Notes: generated from the sequence alone by a model not told the origin. A stretch of DNA of 64,000 nucleotides from Aquirhabdus parva (GCF_003351745.1 NZ_CP031222.1:2958207-3022206); one strand, 5' to 3'; shown: positions 53,495 through 63,466, numbered from the stretch's first letter. A program made the numbers and translations.

Positions 53495-54499
53495 ATGACG
53501 GATTGGGACTATCCGCGCAGTATCATGGGCATCAAATTGCTGATTGATCTTGCATCAAGCCATGACATGAGCGTTACAGACTGCCTTGCTGAAACTGGAA
53601 TAGAGCCCGATTGGCTCTCCAATCCGCAGTCTGTCATCACCGCTCATCAAGAAATTCGTTTAATTCGCAATTTGATCCGTTCGATTCCTGTCGAGGCACT
53701 CGGACTTGACGCCGGTGAGCGCTATCACCTTACCATTTATGGCGTATTTGGCTTTGCTCTCACCAGTAGCCCAAGCTTACGCAATGTCATTGAGCTCAGT
53801 ATCCGCTATATGGATCTGACTTATGCGTTCTGTCGTATGCGGTTAGAGGACGTGGGGGACTGCGTACGCCTACAACTTGATGATCAAGGCATTCCCGAGG
53901 ATGTGCGTCGGTTTATCGTTGAGCGTCATACCGCGGTATTGATGACCCTGCAGCATGAACTTCTCGGTCGACGAATGCCGTTAAAGCGCATCACATTGCG
54001 CTTGCCAGAACCTCAGGATGTGTCGCGCTACTTGGAAACCTTTGGCGTGATTCCAGAATTTGGCGCTGATGCAAATCTGTTGGAAATGGATGCGTTATGG
54101 ATGGATGCACCTTTGCCACAAGCCAACCCCCATACGCAAGAGATCTGCGAAGCACAATGTCGTGAACTACTCAGTAAGCGCAGCATCCACGAAGGTGTAG
54201 CAGCTCTAGTCCGTGAACGTTTACTTCATAAAGTAATGACGCTGCCTGATATGGAAGAAATGGCCACTGATCTTGCGATGACATCGCGAACCCTACGCCG
54301 CAAATTAACCATAGAGGGGACCAGTTATCGGGAATTGGTGGATGAGGTACGTGAAGCGTTAGCCGATGAATTATTGGCGATTCGAGGTATGCGCGTAGGC
54401 GATATCGCAATGCGCCTCGGTTACGCAGAAACCTCAAGTTTCATCCATGCCTTTAAGCGCTGGAAGGGCCGCCCTCCCCGTGGCAAAGACATTGCTTAA
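53495..54499 (+). CDS. AraC-family transcriptional regulator (arabinose-binding-type N-terminus)
   Basis: This 334-residue regulator has an N-terminal Arabinose_bd-like domain (IKLLIDLASSHDMSVTDCLAETGI; GLDAGERYHLTIYGVFGFALTSS). A C-terminal HTH_18 follows (LPDMEEMATDLAMTSRTLRRKLTIEG, IAMRLGYAETSSFIHAFKRWKGRPP). It is divergent from the foldase-lipase genes with a 248-base gap, so it probably controls lipase expression. Its own promoter and a repeated motif over the start site suggest autoregulation. The ligand may be a lipid breakdown product; this is inference. Confidence 0.92.
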   Translation: MTDWDYPRSIMGIKLLIDLASSHDMSVTDCLAETGIEPDWLSNPQSVITAHQEIRLIRNLIRSIPVEALGLDAGERYHLTIYGVFGFALTSSPSLRNVIELSIRYMDLTYAFCRMRLEDVGDCVRLQLDDQGIPEDVRRFIVERHTAVLMTLQHELLGRRMPLKRITLRLPEPQDVSRYLETFGVIPEFGADANLLEMDALWMDAPLPQANPHTQEICEAQCRELLSKRSIHEGVAALVRERLLHKVMTLPDMEEMATDLAMTSRTLRRKLTIEGTSYRELVDEVREALADELLAIRGMRVGDIAMRLGYAETSSFIHAFKRWKGRPPRGKDIA

Positions 54500-54620
54500 A
54501 AAGTGCACACCACATCACAAATCAATGAATTATAAGATTTTATTTTTGACTTCTGGCATGGTTCATGCTTTTATATTTCCGCTGTTCTTTTTTTAATCAC
54601 ATTGCTCAAGGATGACAATC

Positions 54621-54839
54621 ATGAATACAGTGAAAGCACTGCCTCGACATTTTGAAGCCAGTTTCTGGTGTGAAGCGGATGATCTTTTTTTGAAAGAAAA
54701 TGCGAACTTGCCCTTTGCACTGCTGGCGGATTTACTCCATAAACCAACATCCGAAATTCGCAAACGACGCCAGCAATTAGGCATCTTGAAAACCAGCGCC
54801 GTTTTGCACCATTTTGAAAACATGACGCTATCGGCTTGA
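54621..54839 (+). CDS. Small protein with possible HTH, unknown function
   Basis: This 72-residue protein starts at ATG 54621 with AAGGA upstream. The segment FALLADLLHKPTSEIRKRRQQLGI (about residues 33-56) looks like a helix-turn-helix. No signal or membrane helix is seen. It follows the AraC gene by 121 bases and ends before a bidirectional terminator. It may be a small regulator; no family is assigned. Confidence 0.55.
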   Translation: MNTVKALPRHFEASFWCEADDLFLKENANLPFALLADLLHKPTSEIRKRRQQLGILKTSAVLHHFENMTLSA

Positions 54840-54875
54840 ATAAGGCCATCCGATTAATCGGTGCGCATCCCCCAT

Positions 54876-54906
54876 AAAAAACCACCCAGAAAAGGTGGTC
54901 TTTTTT
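54876..54906. terminator. Bidirectional terminator
   Basis: ACCACC and GGTGGT form the stem around CAGAAAA, flanked by A and T runs. It lies between the small HTH gene and the beta-propeller gene. Confidence 0.85.
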
Positions 54907-54930
54907 ATAGAGATCATTCCATAGCAATCT

Positions 54931-56340
54931 TTAACTGATACCGACGACTTGCTCTTTCACATAAGAAATTCCATACCACCAGACCCTCAACTCAATCCGA
55001 TGGCCAACACGACTTGAATCAAAATTAAAGGGCACTGAGAAGTATTCAAAACGATTGGCTTGTTTCCACTGTTTACGGGTAATGTCGCGTTGACCAATCA
55101 GTGCAGGTGCGGTTCCAGCATCAACATCATAGACCTCAAGCCGTACTATCTTACCGTTATCGGCTGTATTGTTATCTACTTGAAGCTTCCATGTAGCAAT
55201 CTGATTACCAGCCTGCAATGTCGTGGTATACGGACCAAATTGCATATAGTTTGCAGTATCATGTACGTTAACTGACCAACCATCTACCTCTGCCCGACCT
55301 ACTACATGTTGGATATTAGGGTTGGTCATCGTCCATTGTTGATCAAAGCCACCATTGGCCTCATCCGCAATTAATGCACGTCGTGTAACATTGGCACCTG
55401 GTGCACGGTAATACAGGTAATTTGAGCCATTTACACTAAATAAAGTCGAACCATCATTACCCATGGTATTTGTCGTTAGAGGAAGAACATTGTTCTGTGA
55501 AAATGTTGTCCAGTTTAAGAGATCAGTCGATGAGGCAAATCCCGAAGACCACTGAGCCGTGCCATAGGGCTGTACACCACTGCCCTCATAAGCCATATAA
55601 TACTTACCGTTATTTTTTACAATCCCACGATGTCCCGCAGTACCCGCTTGCCACGTATTGGGTACGCTCTTAATAATGGGATTGGCAGAAAATTTGGTCA
55701 AGGCTGTGAGGCTCGTCCCTGTGGCAACGCCAATCTGACAAGTCACCCCATCAAAACCGTGGTAATGAAGATACCACGTCGCCCCCTCTTTATAGAGGCT
55801 GGGTGTGCCGATGTTGGCAGCTTCCCATCCCGTTTGATTATGGTAAAGAATTGGAGTGCTATTCTTGGTGAAGTGAACACCGTCGGACGATGTTGCAAGA
55901 CCTATATCGCCCGGTGAACTGGTGCTTTGCCCAGCACCTTCATAAACTAAATAAAAGGTTCCGTTGTCATACCAAATGCCAGGAAAAGAAGCCATGCGAT
56001 CATCCCACGCTCCTGCGGCTCCCGCTTGCAATACCACGCCCTGATCCGCAAATGTGACACCATCCGTCGATTTAGCTAGCCCCACCCCCATCTTGCCATT
56101 GCCATCCCCTTTGATGTAATACGCCCAAATCGTGCCATTGATCGTGACTGTAGATATGAAGTGCATCGAAAATGCCCCTCCAATCGCAGTATTGACCTTA
56201 TCCAGTTTGAGAAATGCGAGATTGTTGTCAACCAGATCCGCAGGAAGTGGTGGTGTCGCGAACGCGGATGGGAGAGATAAGCTTAAAATTAATAGTAAAT
56301 TGATTTTAAAGGCATTCGGAGACACAGTATGTTTACGCAT
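54931..56340 (-). CDS. Secreted beta-propeller (glycoside hydrolase 43/32-like) protein
   Basis: This 469-residue protein starts at ATG 56340 (AAAAGGTG upstream) with a signal peptide ending SAFA. Repeated blades read WDDRMASFPGIWYDNGTFYLVYEG, GTPSLYKEGATWYLHYHG, HRGIVKNNGKYYMAYEG and MGNDGSTLFSVNGSNYLYYRAPG, as in five-bladed GH43/GH32-type folds. The C-terminal 130 residues look like a beta-sandwich, perhaps carbohydrate-binding. The acidic catalytic residues are not clear enough to claim activity. A B-lectin gene lies upstream on the same strand. Confidence 0.78.
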   Translation of the reverse strand: MRKHTVSPNAFKINLLLILSLSLPSAFATPPLPADLVDNNLAFLKLDKVNTAIGGAFSMHFISTVTINGTIWAYYIKGDGNGKMGVGLAKSTDGVTFADQGVVLQAGAAGAWDDRMASFPGIWYDNGTFYLVYEGAGQSTSSPGDIGLATSSDGVHFTKNSTPILYHNQTGWEAANIGTPSLYKEGATWYLHYHGFDGVTCQIGVATGTSLTALTKFSANPIIKSVPNTWQAGTAGHRGIVKNNGKYYMAYEGSGVQPYGTAQWSSGFASSTDLLNWTTFSQNNVLPLTTNTMGNDGSTLFSVNGSNYLYYRAPGANVTRRALIADEANGGFDQQWTMTNPNIQHVVGRAEVDGWSVNVHDTANYMQFGPYTTTLQAGNQIATWKLQVDNNTADNGKIVRLEVYDVDAGTAPALIGQRDITRKQWKQANRFEYFSVPFNFDSSRVGHRIELRVWWYGISYVKEQVVGIS

Positions 56341-56492
56341 AGGTTTCACCTTTTGGTTAAATGTAAAGTTCCATCTTTAACTACCAACAGGTCAAAAATA
56401 TACCATCTACTCATGACATGAAATACATCATCACGAAAGAAGACGTGATGATGTAACAATTCATATCCGTAACCACAGCATTAATGTCCTAA

Positions 56493-56861
56493 CTAAGGCA
56501 CGACCCCGCCCAAACTACTCCAGACCGGAGCAAGTGAGGGATCATAGATCACCAGATTGCTGTCATCCTGCAAAGCGATAAAGCGCTCCGCTGAGACTTT
56601 GTCACGTCCTGTTTCTGAATGCCACAGCGGCAGGCTACCCTCGGGATCATAGACCACAAAATTACCATCGCTTTGTAGTAATGCCCAATTGCCTGCACCA
56701 GTCGTGTGCGACTGCCAGACGATACTATGATTAGATCTGGCGTAAATCACCAGATTGCCATTTAGCTGCATGAGCAAACGAAAGTTCCCCAACGGGGAGA
56801 TTAAGGAGTCTCCCGCAGAGAGGCGCTGCCCCAATGTCAACATCGAACCTTTTTCAGCCAT
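56493..56861 (-). CDS. Bulb-type (B-lectin) mannose-binding-like protein
   Basis: This 122-residue protein has three QxDxNxVxY-type repeats: QLNGNLVIY, QSDGNFVVY and QDDSNLVIY. The middle site is complete; the first has Asn for Asp (QLNGN) and the third is intact (QDDSN). There is no signal peptide, so it may be released by lysis or another route. GGTGG precedes ATG 56861. Related domains occur in LlpA-type bacteriocins, where two are usually fused; this is a single domain. It may share a transcript with the beta-propeller gene 152 bases downstream. Confidence 0.82.
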   Translation of the reverse strand: MAEKGSMLTLGQRLSAGDSLISPLGNFRLLMQLNGNLVIYARSNHSIVWQSHTTGAGNWALLQSDGNFVVYDPEGSLPLWHSETGRDKVSAERFIALQDDSNLVIYDPSLAPVWSSLGGVVP

Positions 56862-57978
56862 AAAACCACCTAATTCTCTCCAGTTCTTCCTTGAAGGATC
56901 AAATCATTACGCGTTTTTTCCACTTGGATAAAAATTCAAAATTCATTCCAACATGCAGGGATTTTCTTGGGAATATCGACTTTTTGCGTCTTAACTTTTC
57001 TTGAGCCACGTCGATATCGCAAAAAACTGTTTGAGCATCCGCTTTCCTTGCAGATCTCACCCATACCCGATGAAAGCTCCATATTATCATGAGCATATGT
57101 ATATAATAAGACAACTGTTGATGGATTGCTGCTCCAGCAGCAGTCATTGCTAAAAAATTGAGCAACTATTTTGCTCGGATGGCTAAAATAATCATATTTA
57201 ATTTAAAAATCTTATTTACTCACCATGCAGACATAATATCTCCACACAATCTACATAATATATCAATCAAAAATACATAATAGATAGACAAAACATAAAA
57301 ATAATCACTCCCGATAATAAATCTGAGATAAATAGCGCATATCCGTTAGAAAAATACAAAAACAAAAGCCCCTCGTAAGCACGTTTTAAACATGTTTAAA
57401 GACCACGTCAGATACGACTTCATTGTGAAATATCTTCTATTACTCAAAACTCAAGATAATGATTTTATTGTATTTTAAAAAAATTAACACCGACCAATAC
57501 GCAGTAAACCATCCTCATAGGCATCGCCCACCTTCGCTCAAAGAATCTCAGCCGTCTATCTGCTTTAAAACGCAACTCATCGCACTCACCCAACTATTTT
57601 TACCAAAAGGTAATAAATGGCATACTACTTGCTAAACATTAATTCAGCGATAAAGCTGATTTTAATACCAGCATTTATATTTCAGATTCGGTTGATATCC
57701 ATATAAAACCGATATAAATATCTCAAGCTGTATATAAATTCGCAGATATCCAAAGCGGTTAAATGACCCACCGCCAGCAGCATAAGAGTCGCCACAAGCG
57801 ATGTGGATGTGCGGTATGGCGATGTGGTTGGTATGAGAGGTTATTCCGACCAATGATGCGCTGTGGACACGATGCTCTGCACCATCAGCTGTTTTTTTAA
57901 CGAATAAAAATGCTTCAGATTAGCAATCTTCTGACTGAAGACATTCAAACTTTAATAACGGTATCTCCGGAGATTTTC
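56862..57978. other. AT-rich gene-free region upstream of the sedolisin
   Basis: About 1.1 kb with no credible gene. An 88-codon minus-strand frame at 56899-57165 has no signal, motif or ribosome site. The region is strongly AT-rich (57180-57480) and must hold the sedolisin promoter and that of the lectin. Confidence 0.55.
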
Positions 57979-59868
57979 ATGCAATTGACTACACCTAAAA
58001 GCCTTACCAAGGCTCGCGGTATCTTGTTTGCCACCACAGCATTATCCCTTGCTGTGGCATCATCAGCATATGCTACAGACCCATGGGTTTCGACTCAAAC
58101 CAAAGCATTCTTACCCTTGGTACAATCTGGAAGCTCGACACAAGGCGTTACAGCCGCAACGACTCGATCAACATCAGCGGCGACCACTGACCTTGCTGCC
58201 AGCCAAGTGGTGCATGTCACTGTGGGTTTAAAACTCCGTAATGAAAACCAACTGGATCAGGAAATCAGCTTCTTGCAATCTGGTGGTTCTCGTCAATTCC
58301 TGACCCCAGCTCAGTTTGCTCAGCAGTACAGCCCGACTCAGCAACAAGTGGATGCGGTGGTTGCGCACTTGAAAAAAACAGGTTTCACCAACATCAATGT
58401 CGCCCCAAACCGTTTATTCGTGACTGCTGACGGTACACCAAGCGCGGTACATAGTGCATTTAACACCACCTTAAAGGGCTTTAAAGGCAAAGATGGTCGC
58501 AATGTATTTGCTAACGCGACCGACGCACAAGTTCCGTCTTCGCTAAGCAACGTCGTGCAAACGGTATTGGGTCTGCAAAACGTGGTGACGGCTCATACGT
58601 ACCATAAGTTAAACCCTGTGCTGGTCTCTCCTTCAGCGACTGCCGGCGCTTCAACGCTGATTACCAAAGCGGCGACCACGCCTGTCGAAAAAGGGCACTA
58701 CCCGCTTGAGTTTTCTACGCTCTATGGCGGCGGCACTACTCCAACTGCATCGGCAACTACTGTCGGGATTATTACGTCAGGTACACTCACCCAGACCATT
58801 AGCGACCTCAAAACCTTTACCACTAAAAACAGCTTGGCCGCGGTAACGACTTCGACCGTAAAAACAGGCGCAACAGGTCGTACCTATAGTGCTGAAGATC
58901 CAACTGAGTGGAATCTGGATAGCCAATCGATTGTGGGAGCAGCAGGCGGTGCCGTACAGAAAATTATTTTCTATACTGCACCCGATGATGCAACGACAGA
59001 CGCTGCATTCCTAGATGATATTTCCAATGCCTTTAACCGTGCTGTAACGGACAATACTGCCAAGGTTATTAACGTTTCACTCGGTTGGTGTGAGTCTGAT
59101 GCCTCTGGCACCAGCGTCCGCGTGGCCGACAACAACATCTTTAAACAAGCGGTTGCTCAAGGTCAGACCTTTTCGGTTTCAAGCGGCGATGAAGGCGCTT
59201 ATGAGTGCAGCACCACACCATCGGGTTATGGTGGTAAGCCTAATGGCACCAACTACACCGTCGGCGCACCTGCCAGCTCTCCTTATGTCCTCGCCATTGG
59301 CGGTACTGCGCTTTATACTGCAGGCACGGGCGTTTACAGCAGTGAAACAACGTGGAATGAAGGTTTAGCGGCTGCAAGTCCGACCGACTCGGTTCAACGT
59401 CTGTGGGCAACGGGAGGTGGCTACAGTACTTTAGAAGCCGCACCAACTTGGCAGACTTCTGCGATTACAGGCTCAACCAAACGTGCAGTTCCTGATATCG
59501 CTTTTGATGCTGCATCCAACAGCGGTGCAATCCTGTATATCAACGGCAGTACCACGTTTACACAAGGTGGCAGTACCTACTACAACCAAGTGGGTGGGAC
59601 CAGTCTTGCATCGCCACTCTTCGTCGGTTTCTACGCGCGCATTCAATCGGCAAATAACAACGCGCTTGGCTTCCCAGCCGCCAGTATTTATAAGTATTTC
59701 CCAACCAATACGTCGTTCCTGCATGACGTGACCACGGGTAATAACGGCTCTGGCAGCTATCCCGGCTTTACTGCAAAAGCAGGCTGGGATGCGGTAACGG
59801 GTTTTGGTAGCTTTGATGTGACCAAGCTCAATACCTTTATCAAAGCCACGCCTGACTTTGCTCACTAA
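57979..59868 (+). CDS. Sedolisin (S53, kumamolisin-type) acid serine peptidase
   Basis: This 629-residue secreted peptidase has the signal MQLTTPKSLTKARGILFATT... ending SAYA. Its propeptide (about 30-215) is close to the stand-alone one at 48342. The catalytic set is Glu310 and Asp314 (TEWNLD), Asp404 (SSGD) and Ser542 (GGTSLASP). The C-terminal Ca2+ region is HDVTTGNNGS and AGWDAVTGFGSFD. Sedolisins cleave proteins at low pH after autoprocessing. ATG 57979 has GGAG 7 bases upstream; the frame extends to 57910 without a ribosome site. A terminator follows. Confidence 0.94.
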   Translation: MQLTTPKSLTKARGILFATTALSLAVASSAYATDPWVSTQTKAFLPLVQSGSSTQGVTAATTRSTSAATTDLAASQVVHVTVGLKLRNENQLDQEISFLQSGGSRQFLTPAQFAQQYSPTQQQVDAVVAHLKKTGFTNINVAPNRLFVTADGTPSAVHSAFNTTLKGFKGKDGRNVFANATDAQVPSSLSNVVQTVLGLQNVVTAHTYHKLNPVLVSPSATAGASTLITKAATTPVEKGHYPLEFSTLYGGGTTPTASATTVGIITSGTLTQTISDLKTFTTKNSLAAVTTSTVKTGATGRTYSAEDPTEWNLDSQSIVGAAGGAVQKIIFYTAPDDATTDAAFLDDISNAFNRAVTDNTAKVINVSLGWCESDASGTSVRVADNNIFKQAVAQGQTFSVSSGDEGAYECSTTPSGYGGKPNGTNYTVGAPASSPYVLAIGGTALYTAGTGVYSSETTWNEGLAAASPTDSVQRLWATGGGYSTLEAAPTWQTSAITGSTKRAVPDIAFDAASNSGAILYINGSTTFTQGGSTYYNQVGGTSLASPLFVGFYARIQSANNNALGFPAASIYKYFPTNTSFLHDVTTGNNGSGSYPGFTAKAGWDAVTGFGSFDVTKLNTFIKATPDFAH

Positions 59869-59892
59869 GACATTACGCTGTTGAAGCAGATT

Positions 59893-59931
59893 CAAAAAAG
59901 ACATCCATAAGCATATGGGTGTCTTTTTTAT
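59893..59931 (+). terminator. Terminator after sedolisin
   Basis: AGACATCCATA and TATGGGTGTCT pair with one G-U around AGCA, followed by six Ts. Confidence 0.85.
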
Positions 59932-60077
59932 TGCGACTGGTATAGATAACGTCGCACCCTGTCTGCGCCCACACTACCATGCTCATTATTATGCCGCCTT
60001 TATACATGATGCCGATGGGCATAACATCGAAGCGGTGTGTCACGATGCTTGAGTGAATAACAACCCAGCAACATTGC

Positions 60078-60109
60078 AAAGCCTGCTTACAAAACGCAGG
60101 CTTTTTTTT
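60078..60109 (+). terminator. Second terminator between sedolisin and the next gene
   Basis: AAAGCCTGC and GCAGGCTTT form the stem, then T8. No gene lies between this and the terminator at 59893-59931, so it may end a short RNA or act on readthrough. Confidence 0.8.
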
Positions 60110-60203
60110 AAGCTTTTTTTGAAGATCCCAGTATGCTGATCTTCCGCTCAGTTTTTAAGCGGATGCCGTCTTCCCATAAACGAAAAATGAGGTGAGTAAG
60201 GAT

Positions 60204-60473
60204 ATGAAAACCTATCTGATTAGCGCCGAGCTTTTGCCTCATCGCGATGACTCAGTGATCGCAGAGGCGATTGAGCAGCTTTCCACCCAGACCTTTAAAT
60301 ATCAAAACGCCAAATGGATTATCAAACATGATGGCGATGCAGGCAGTATCCACGCCGAACTCGTTCCCGCTTTAAAAAACGGTGAGAAACTGATGGTCTT
60401 GGGCCTATCGGGTGAAGGCGCATGGACGGGTGTCGCCCCGTCCAGTGATCACTGGCTGCATGTTCACCTCTAG
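60204..60473 (+). CDS. Small hypothetical protein
   Basis: This 89-residue soluble protein starts MKTYLISAELLPHRDDSVIAEAI and has no signal or membrane helix. The C-terminal part GEKLMVLGLSGEGAWTGVAPSS is notable but unassigned. GAGG lies upstream of ATG 60204; GTG 60192 is an alternative. It stands alone and ends before a strong terminator. No family is recognised. Confidence 0.6.
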   Translation: MKTYLISAELLPHRDDSVIAEAIEQLSTQTFKYQNAKWIIKHDGDAGSIHAELVPALKNGEKLMVLGLSGEGAWTGVAPSSDHWLHVHL

Positions 60474-60539
60474 CCACATCGCGACACAGATCGTTTAACA
60501 CGATCTTGGGATCGTGTACGTATTCAATCCGCTATAAAA

Positions 60540-60580
60540 AAGCCTTTATCTCAATAAGCCGAGATAAAGGCTTTTTTTTG
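60540..60580 (+). terminator. Strong terminator after the small gene
   Basis: AAGCCTTTATCTC and GAGATAAAGGCTT are perfect 13-bp arms around AATAAGCC, followed by a T run. A smaller palindrome (CACGATCTTGGGATCGTG) lies at 60499-60516. Confidence 0.9.
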
Positions 60581-61032
60581 CATGATTCAAATGTAGGTAA
60601 AACGATAATCTGAATAGGACATTATATAAACCGTACAATCCTTACACAAAACAAAACATTTAAAATATTTAGCCATATCTCGTTCAATATTAAATAAAAA
60701 ATGATTCTTTAATATTTAGTCAACTGACCAAGCACCAAAGTGTACCGAAATGCATACTTGTATACATTTGATAACAAGGGTACGGTGGCTTCGTCATCAG
60801 TATATTTACACCTGACAAATTAATAGAATCGAAACACTCACTCAAGTGTAAATAATTGAAATTTAAAATAATTATTCAGATAGATTTTACAAAATAATTA
60901 TTTACAGACTGATAGACGATTATCACTAAATTATTAAAACTTAACAGTGACTTAATGTAGATTTTACCCTTTAGATAATAGGTAAATTCACCATATGGAC
61001 TGGTCATAAAAAACAAATGGATTTTAAATATC
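60581..61032. other. AT-rich gene-free region
   Basis: About 450 AT-rich bases with no credible gene before the surface protein at 61033. Nothing else is visible besides the likely promoter of that gene. Confidence 0.5.
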
Positions 61033-62103
61033 ATGAAATATTCAACATCTATTCTCAGCCTCATCACTTTTTGTTTTAGTACATGCAGTGTTTATGCACA
61101 GCAAGTCTTGGATGACGAATCATTAAGAGAAGTCTCTGGGCAAGCCGCTTTTTATACCAACTACATTCCGACTGGTGGTGCTAACCCGAATGCCAATATC
61201 GGTTTTTTTACTTTGGGCTTAGAGGGCAAAGTCGACTTAAACGCCAATATTGAGCATTTGCAACTCGGCTGTGGCGGGGTCAATGGACCGGGGTGCGATA
61301 TCGATTTGACGCATGCACGTTTAAGCGGTGTAAACCCCGGTGCCAGTGGCACCTATGCGGATTCCGACGCAACCCTGACCAATCCCTTTTTGCAAATCGC
61401 GATCCAGAATCCAACGCAACTGGCGACACGCTCTGTGGCTGGGATTCGTTTTGGCGCCCAAGGGGTGCTGGGCATGCTCTCTATCGGAGAGAACCCGAAT
61501 ACCAGTAATCTGAGTGATGATACGGGGATTAACAGTCTAAGCGGCGATATCGGCTTGAACATTACCAATGCCAAAATTACCAATGCTTGTGCCACCCTAC
61601 TCACGCTCTGCGTTGCACCCGTGACGGCAAACCTGAATGATTATAGTAAGCAATATCGTGTCACACGCGGAAACAGTCTAGATATCACTGGACTCACCGC
61701 AGTAACGACTGGAGTGTCTATTCTGGGGGTCATTAACTTGCCCTTAGGGATTACGCTCAATAATATCAATATCTATGGCGAACCCTTGAGAGCAGCGCAT
61801 CAATTGGTGCTTGCTGGCAATGCTGCAGGCACGATTCCATCTAAAGACGTTTCGCTGTCCCTACAAAATCAGTCCATCAAATGGCAAAAAGGGGATGGTA
61901 CTTATCCAACCACAGGCACTGAGAAGGGCTGGTGGATTAATCTGCCTAACCTACAAGTCAATAATCTGCAAATTTCGCAATACATTCCGATCGATGTGCT
62001 TCAAGTGGTTGGCAATCTGCTAACGATCCCGATCAATCTTGATCCTGTGGATTTAGGTCAATCACCTACGCGTAACTGTTATGGGACATTAAAGTTCTGT
62101 TAA
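61033..62103 (+). CDS. Secreted protein with DESLREVSGQ-type N-terminus (DUF6160/Fil-like)
   Basis: This 356-residue protein has a signal (MKYSTSILSLITFCFSTCSVYA) and then LDDESLREVSGQA, the start typical of Acinetobacter surface proteins of the DUF6160/Fil-type group. The rest is Gly/Asn/Thr-rich beta-repeat sequence with two Cys pairs (GCGGVNGPGC; CATLLTLC). Similar proteins occur in the Fil pilus-like clusters, but none of those partners is visible here. It is monocistronic, ending in a strong terminator. Confidence 0.6.
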   Translation: MKYSTSILSLITFCFSTCSVYAQQVLDDESLREVSGQAAFYTNYIPTGGANPNANIGFFTLGLEGKVDLNANIEHLQLGCGGVNGPGCDIDLTHARLSGVNPGASGTYADSDATLTNPFLQIAIQNPTQLATRSVAGIRFGAQGVLGMLSIGENPNTSNLSDDTGINSLSGDIGLNITNAKITNACATLLTLCVAPVTANLNDYSKQYRVTRGNSLDITGLTAVTTGVSILGVINLPLGITLNNINIYGEPLRAAHQLVLAGNAAGTIPSKDVSLSLQNQSIKWQKGDGTYPTTGTEKGWWINLPNLQVNNLQISQYIPIDVLQVVGNLLTIPINLDPVDLGQSPTRNCYGTLKFC

Positions 62104-62114
62104 GGACGAATCGA

Positions 62115-62154
62115 TGCAATAAAAAACCACCGTTTAAGGTGGTTTTTTATTGCA
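62115..62154. terminator. Perfect 17-bp bidirectional terminator
   Basis: TGCAATAAAAAACCACC (62115-62131) and GGTGGTTTTTTATTGCA (62138-62154) pair fully around GTTTAA. It serves the surface protein and the MFS gene on the other strand. Confidence 0.95.
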
Positions 62155-62171
62155 TATAGAAGACTGATTCC

Positions 62172-63422
62172 TCACCCCACTTGCTCTGTCTCCAGCGGTT
62201 TCGCGACTTGCACGGGAACTCGCGCGCCTCGGACATGATCAATCCATAACGTCGCCAAGACAGCAAGTCCTACCGCAGCCCAGCCCACCATGCCATAACC
62301 CTCAATCTGACCTGTTGCTGTATTCGACAGCATCAGTCCACCGAGCCATGCCCCACAGCCTGTACCGAGTGCTTGAACGGCACTATTGGCACTCAAGAAT
62401 GCACCGCGATGGGCAGGCTCTGGTACGGTAGTCAAAAGCGCCTGCATCGGGATGATGCGTCCAGAAACCGTGACCATAAAGAACGGGAAAAACAGCACGA
62501 TCAGCATAAACGGCAGTGCAGGCATATGGGTGACAAACAGGATCGGAAATGCAGACAAGATGACCGCAATCCGAAACACGCGTTTGTTGCCATAGCGATC
62601 TGCGAGTCGCCCCACCACACGCGAGGTAAAGAAGGTCGCAGCCCCACCCGCCATATAGATCCACGACAACTGCGCAGGCGCTACACCATGATTGGCGACC
62701 AGCACAGGAGAAATAAACGGGATCACCATCATCTGCGATGCCATCATGGTGAAGGTAAAGGCAAAAGCGTTGAGATGTCGCGCATTGCTAAACAAACGCC
62801 ACAGGTTTGGCAGCACTTCGCTGAGCACGGGTGGGTTCTCTTTGAGATGTTCGGTCAGCGACGGTACAACCTTGATGGCTGCAATCCAGATCAATGCTGA
62901 CAAGACCACCAAGAGGACAAAAGGGGCGGCCCAGCTAAAGTGCGCACCGAGTAAAACACCTGCGGGTACCCCCGCGATTGCAGCCAGTGAGAATGCGGTC
63001 ATGATGATGCCCATGGCCGCACCGCGACGCTGCGGGGGAATCACATCACTGACAATCGCCATAACGACTGAGCCGAGCATGCCTCCAGTTATTCCGGCAA
63101 ATGCACGGGCAAACAGCAATAACTCATAGCTATTGGCGAGCGCACAAATCAGATTGGACAGTGCAAATAACGCATAGGCAATCAGCAGCAAACGCCGACG
63201 GTCAAATCGGTCGATATAAGTCGCCGCCAGTAATCCAGACAGCCCAGAACACCATGAATACATCGACACCGCTGTCGCAAAGGCAACGGGGGTGATGTTA
63301 AAGGCATGCATCAACTGCGGACCGAGCGGCATCATGACCATGAAGTCCATGATGATGGTAAATTGGATGAGCGCAAGCAGCCAAAGTAGGCTGCGCTCTT
63401 GGGTCGTGCTGATGCTATACAT
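62172..63422 (-). CDS. MFS transporter next to siderophore-interacting protein
   Basis: This 416-residue 12-helix MFS starts at ATG 63422 (AAGGA upstream); the frame extends to 63512 inside the neighbouring gene, so the longer form is unlikely. It shows the DHA1-type motif DRFDRRRLLLIAYALF after helix 2 and VGRLADRYGNKRVF in the middle. It follows the siderophore-interacting protein gene by 44 bases on the same strand, so it probably exports or imports a siderophore or related compound. Direction is unproven. Confidence 0.88.
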   Translation of the reverse strand: MYSISTTQERSLLWLLALIQFTIIMDFMVMMPLGPQLMHAFNITPVAFATAVSMYSWCSGLSGLLAATYIDRFDRRRLLLIAYALFALSNLICALANSYELLLFARAFAGITGGMLGSVVMAIVSDVIPPQRRGAAMGIIMTAFSLAAIAGVPAGVLLGAHFSWAAPFVLLVVLSALIWIAAIKVVPSLTEHLKENPPVLSEVLPNLWRLFSNARHLNAFAFTFTMMASQMMVIPFISPVLVANHGVAPAQLSWIYMAGGAATFFTSRVVGRLADRYGNKRVFRIAVILSAFPILFVTHMPALPFMLIVLFFPFFMVTVSGRIIPMQALLTTVPEPAHRGAFLSANSAVQALGTGCGAWLGGLMLSNTATGQIEGYGMVGWAAVGLAVLATLWIDHVRGARVPVQVAKPLETEQVG

Positions 63423-63466
63423 CGACGTATTCCTTTTTAGTAATTCTGACATCGATGTTGCCGATG

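Noticed and set aside
56899-57165. 88-codon minus-strand frame in the gap near the lectin
   Set aside because: No signal peptide, motif or ribosome site; composition follows the AT-rich gap.
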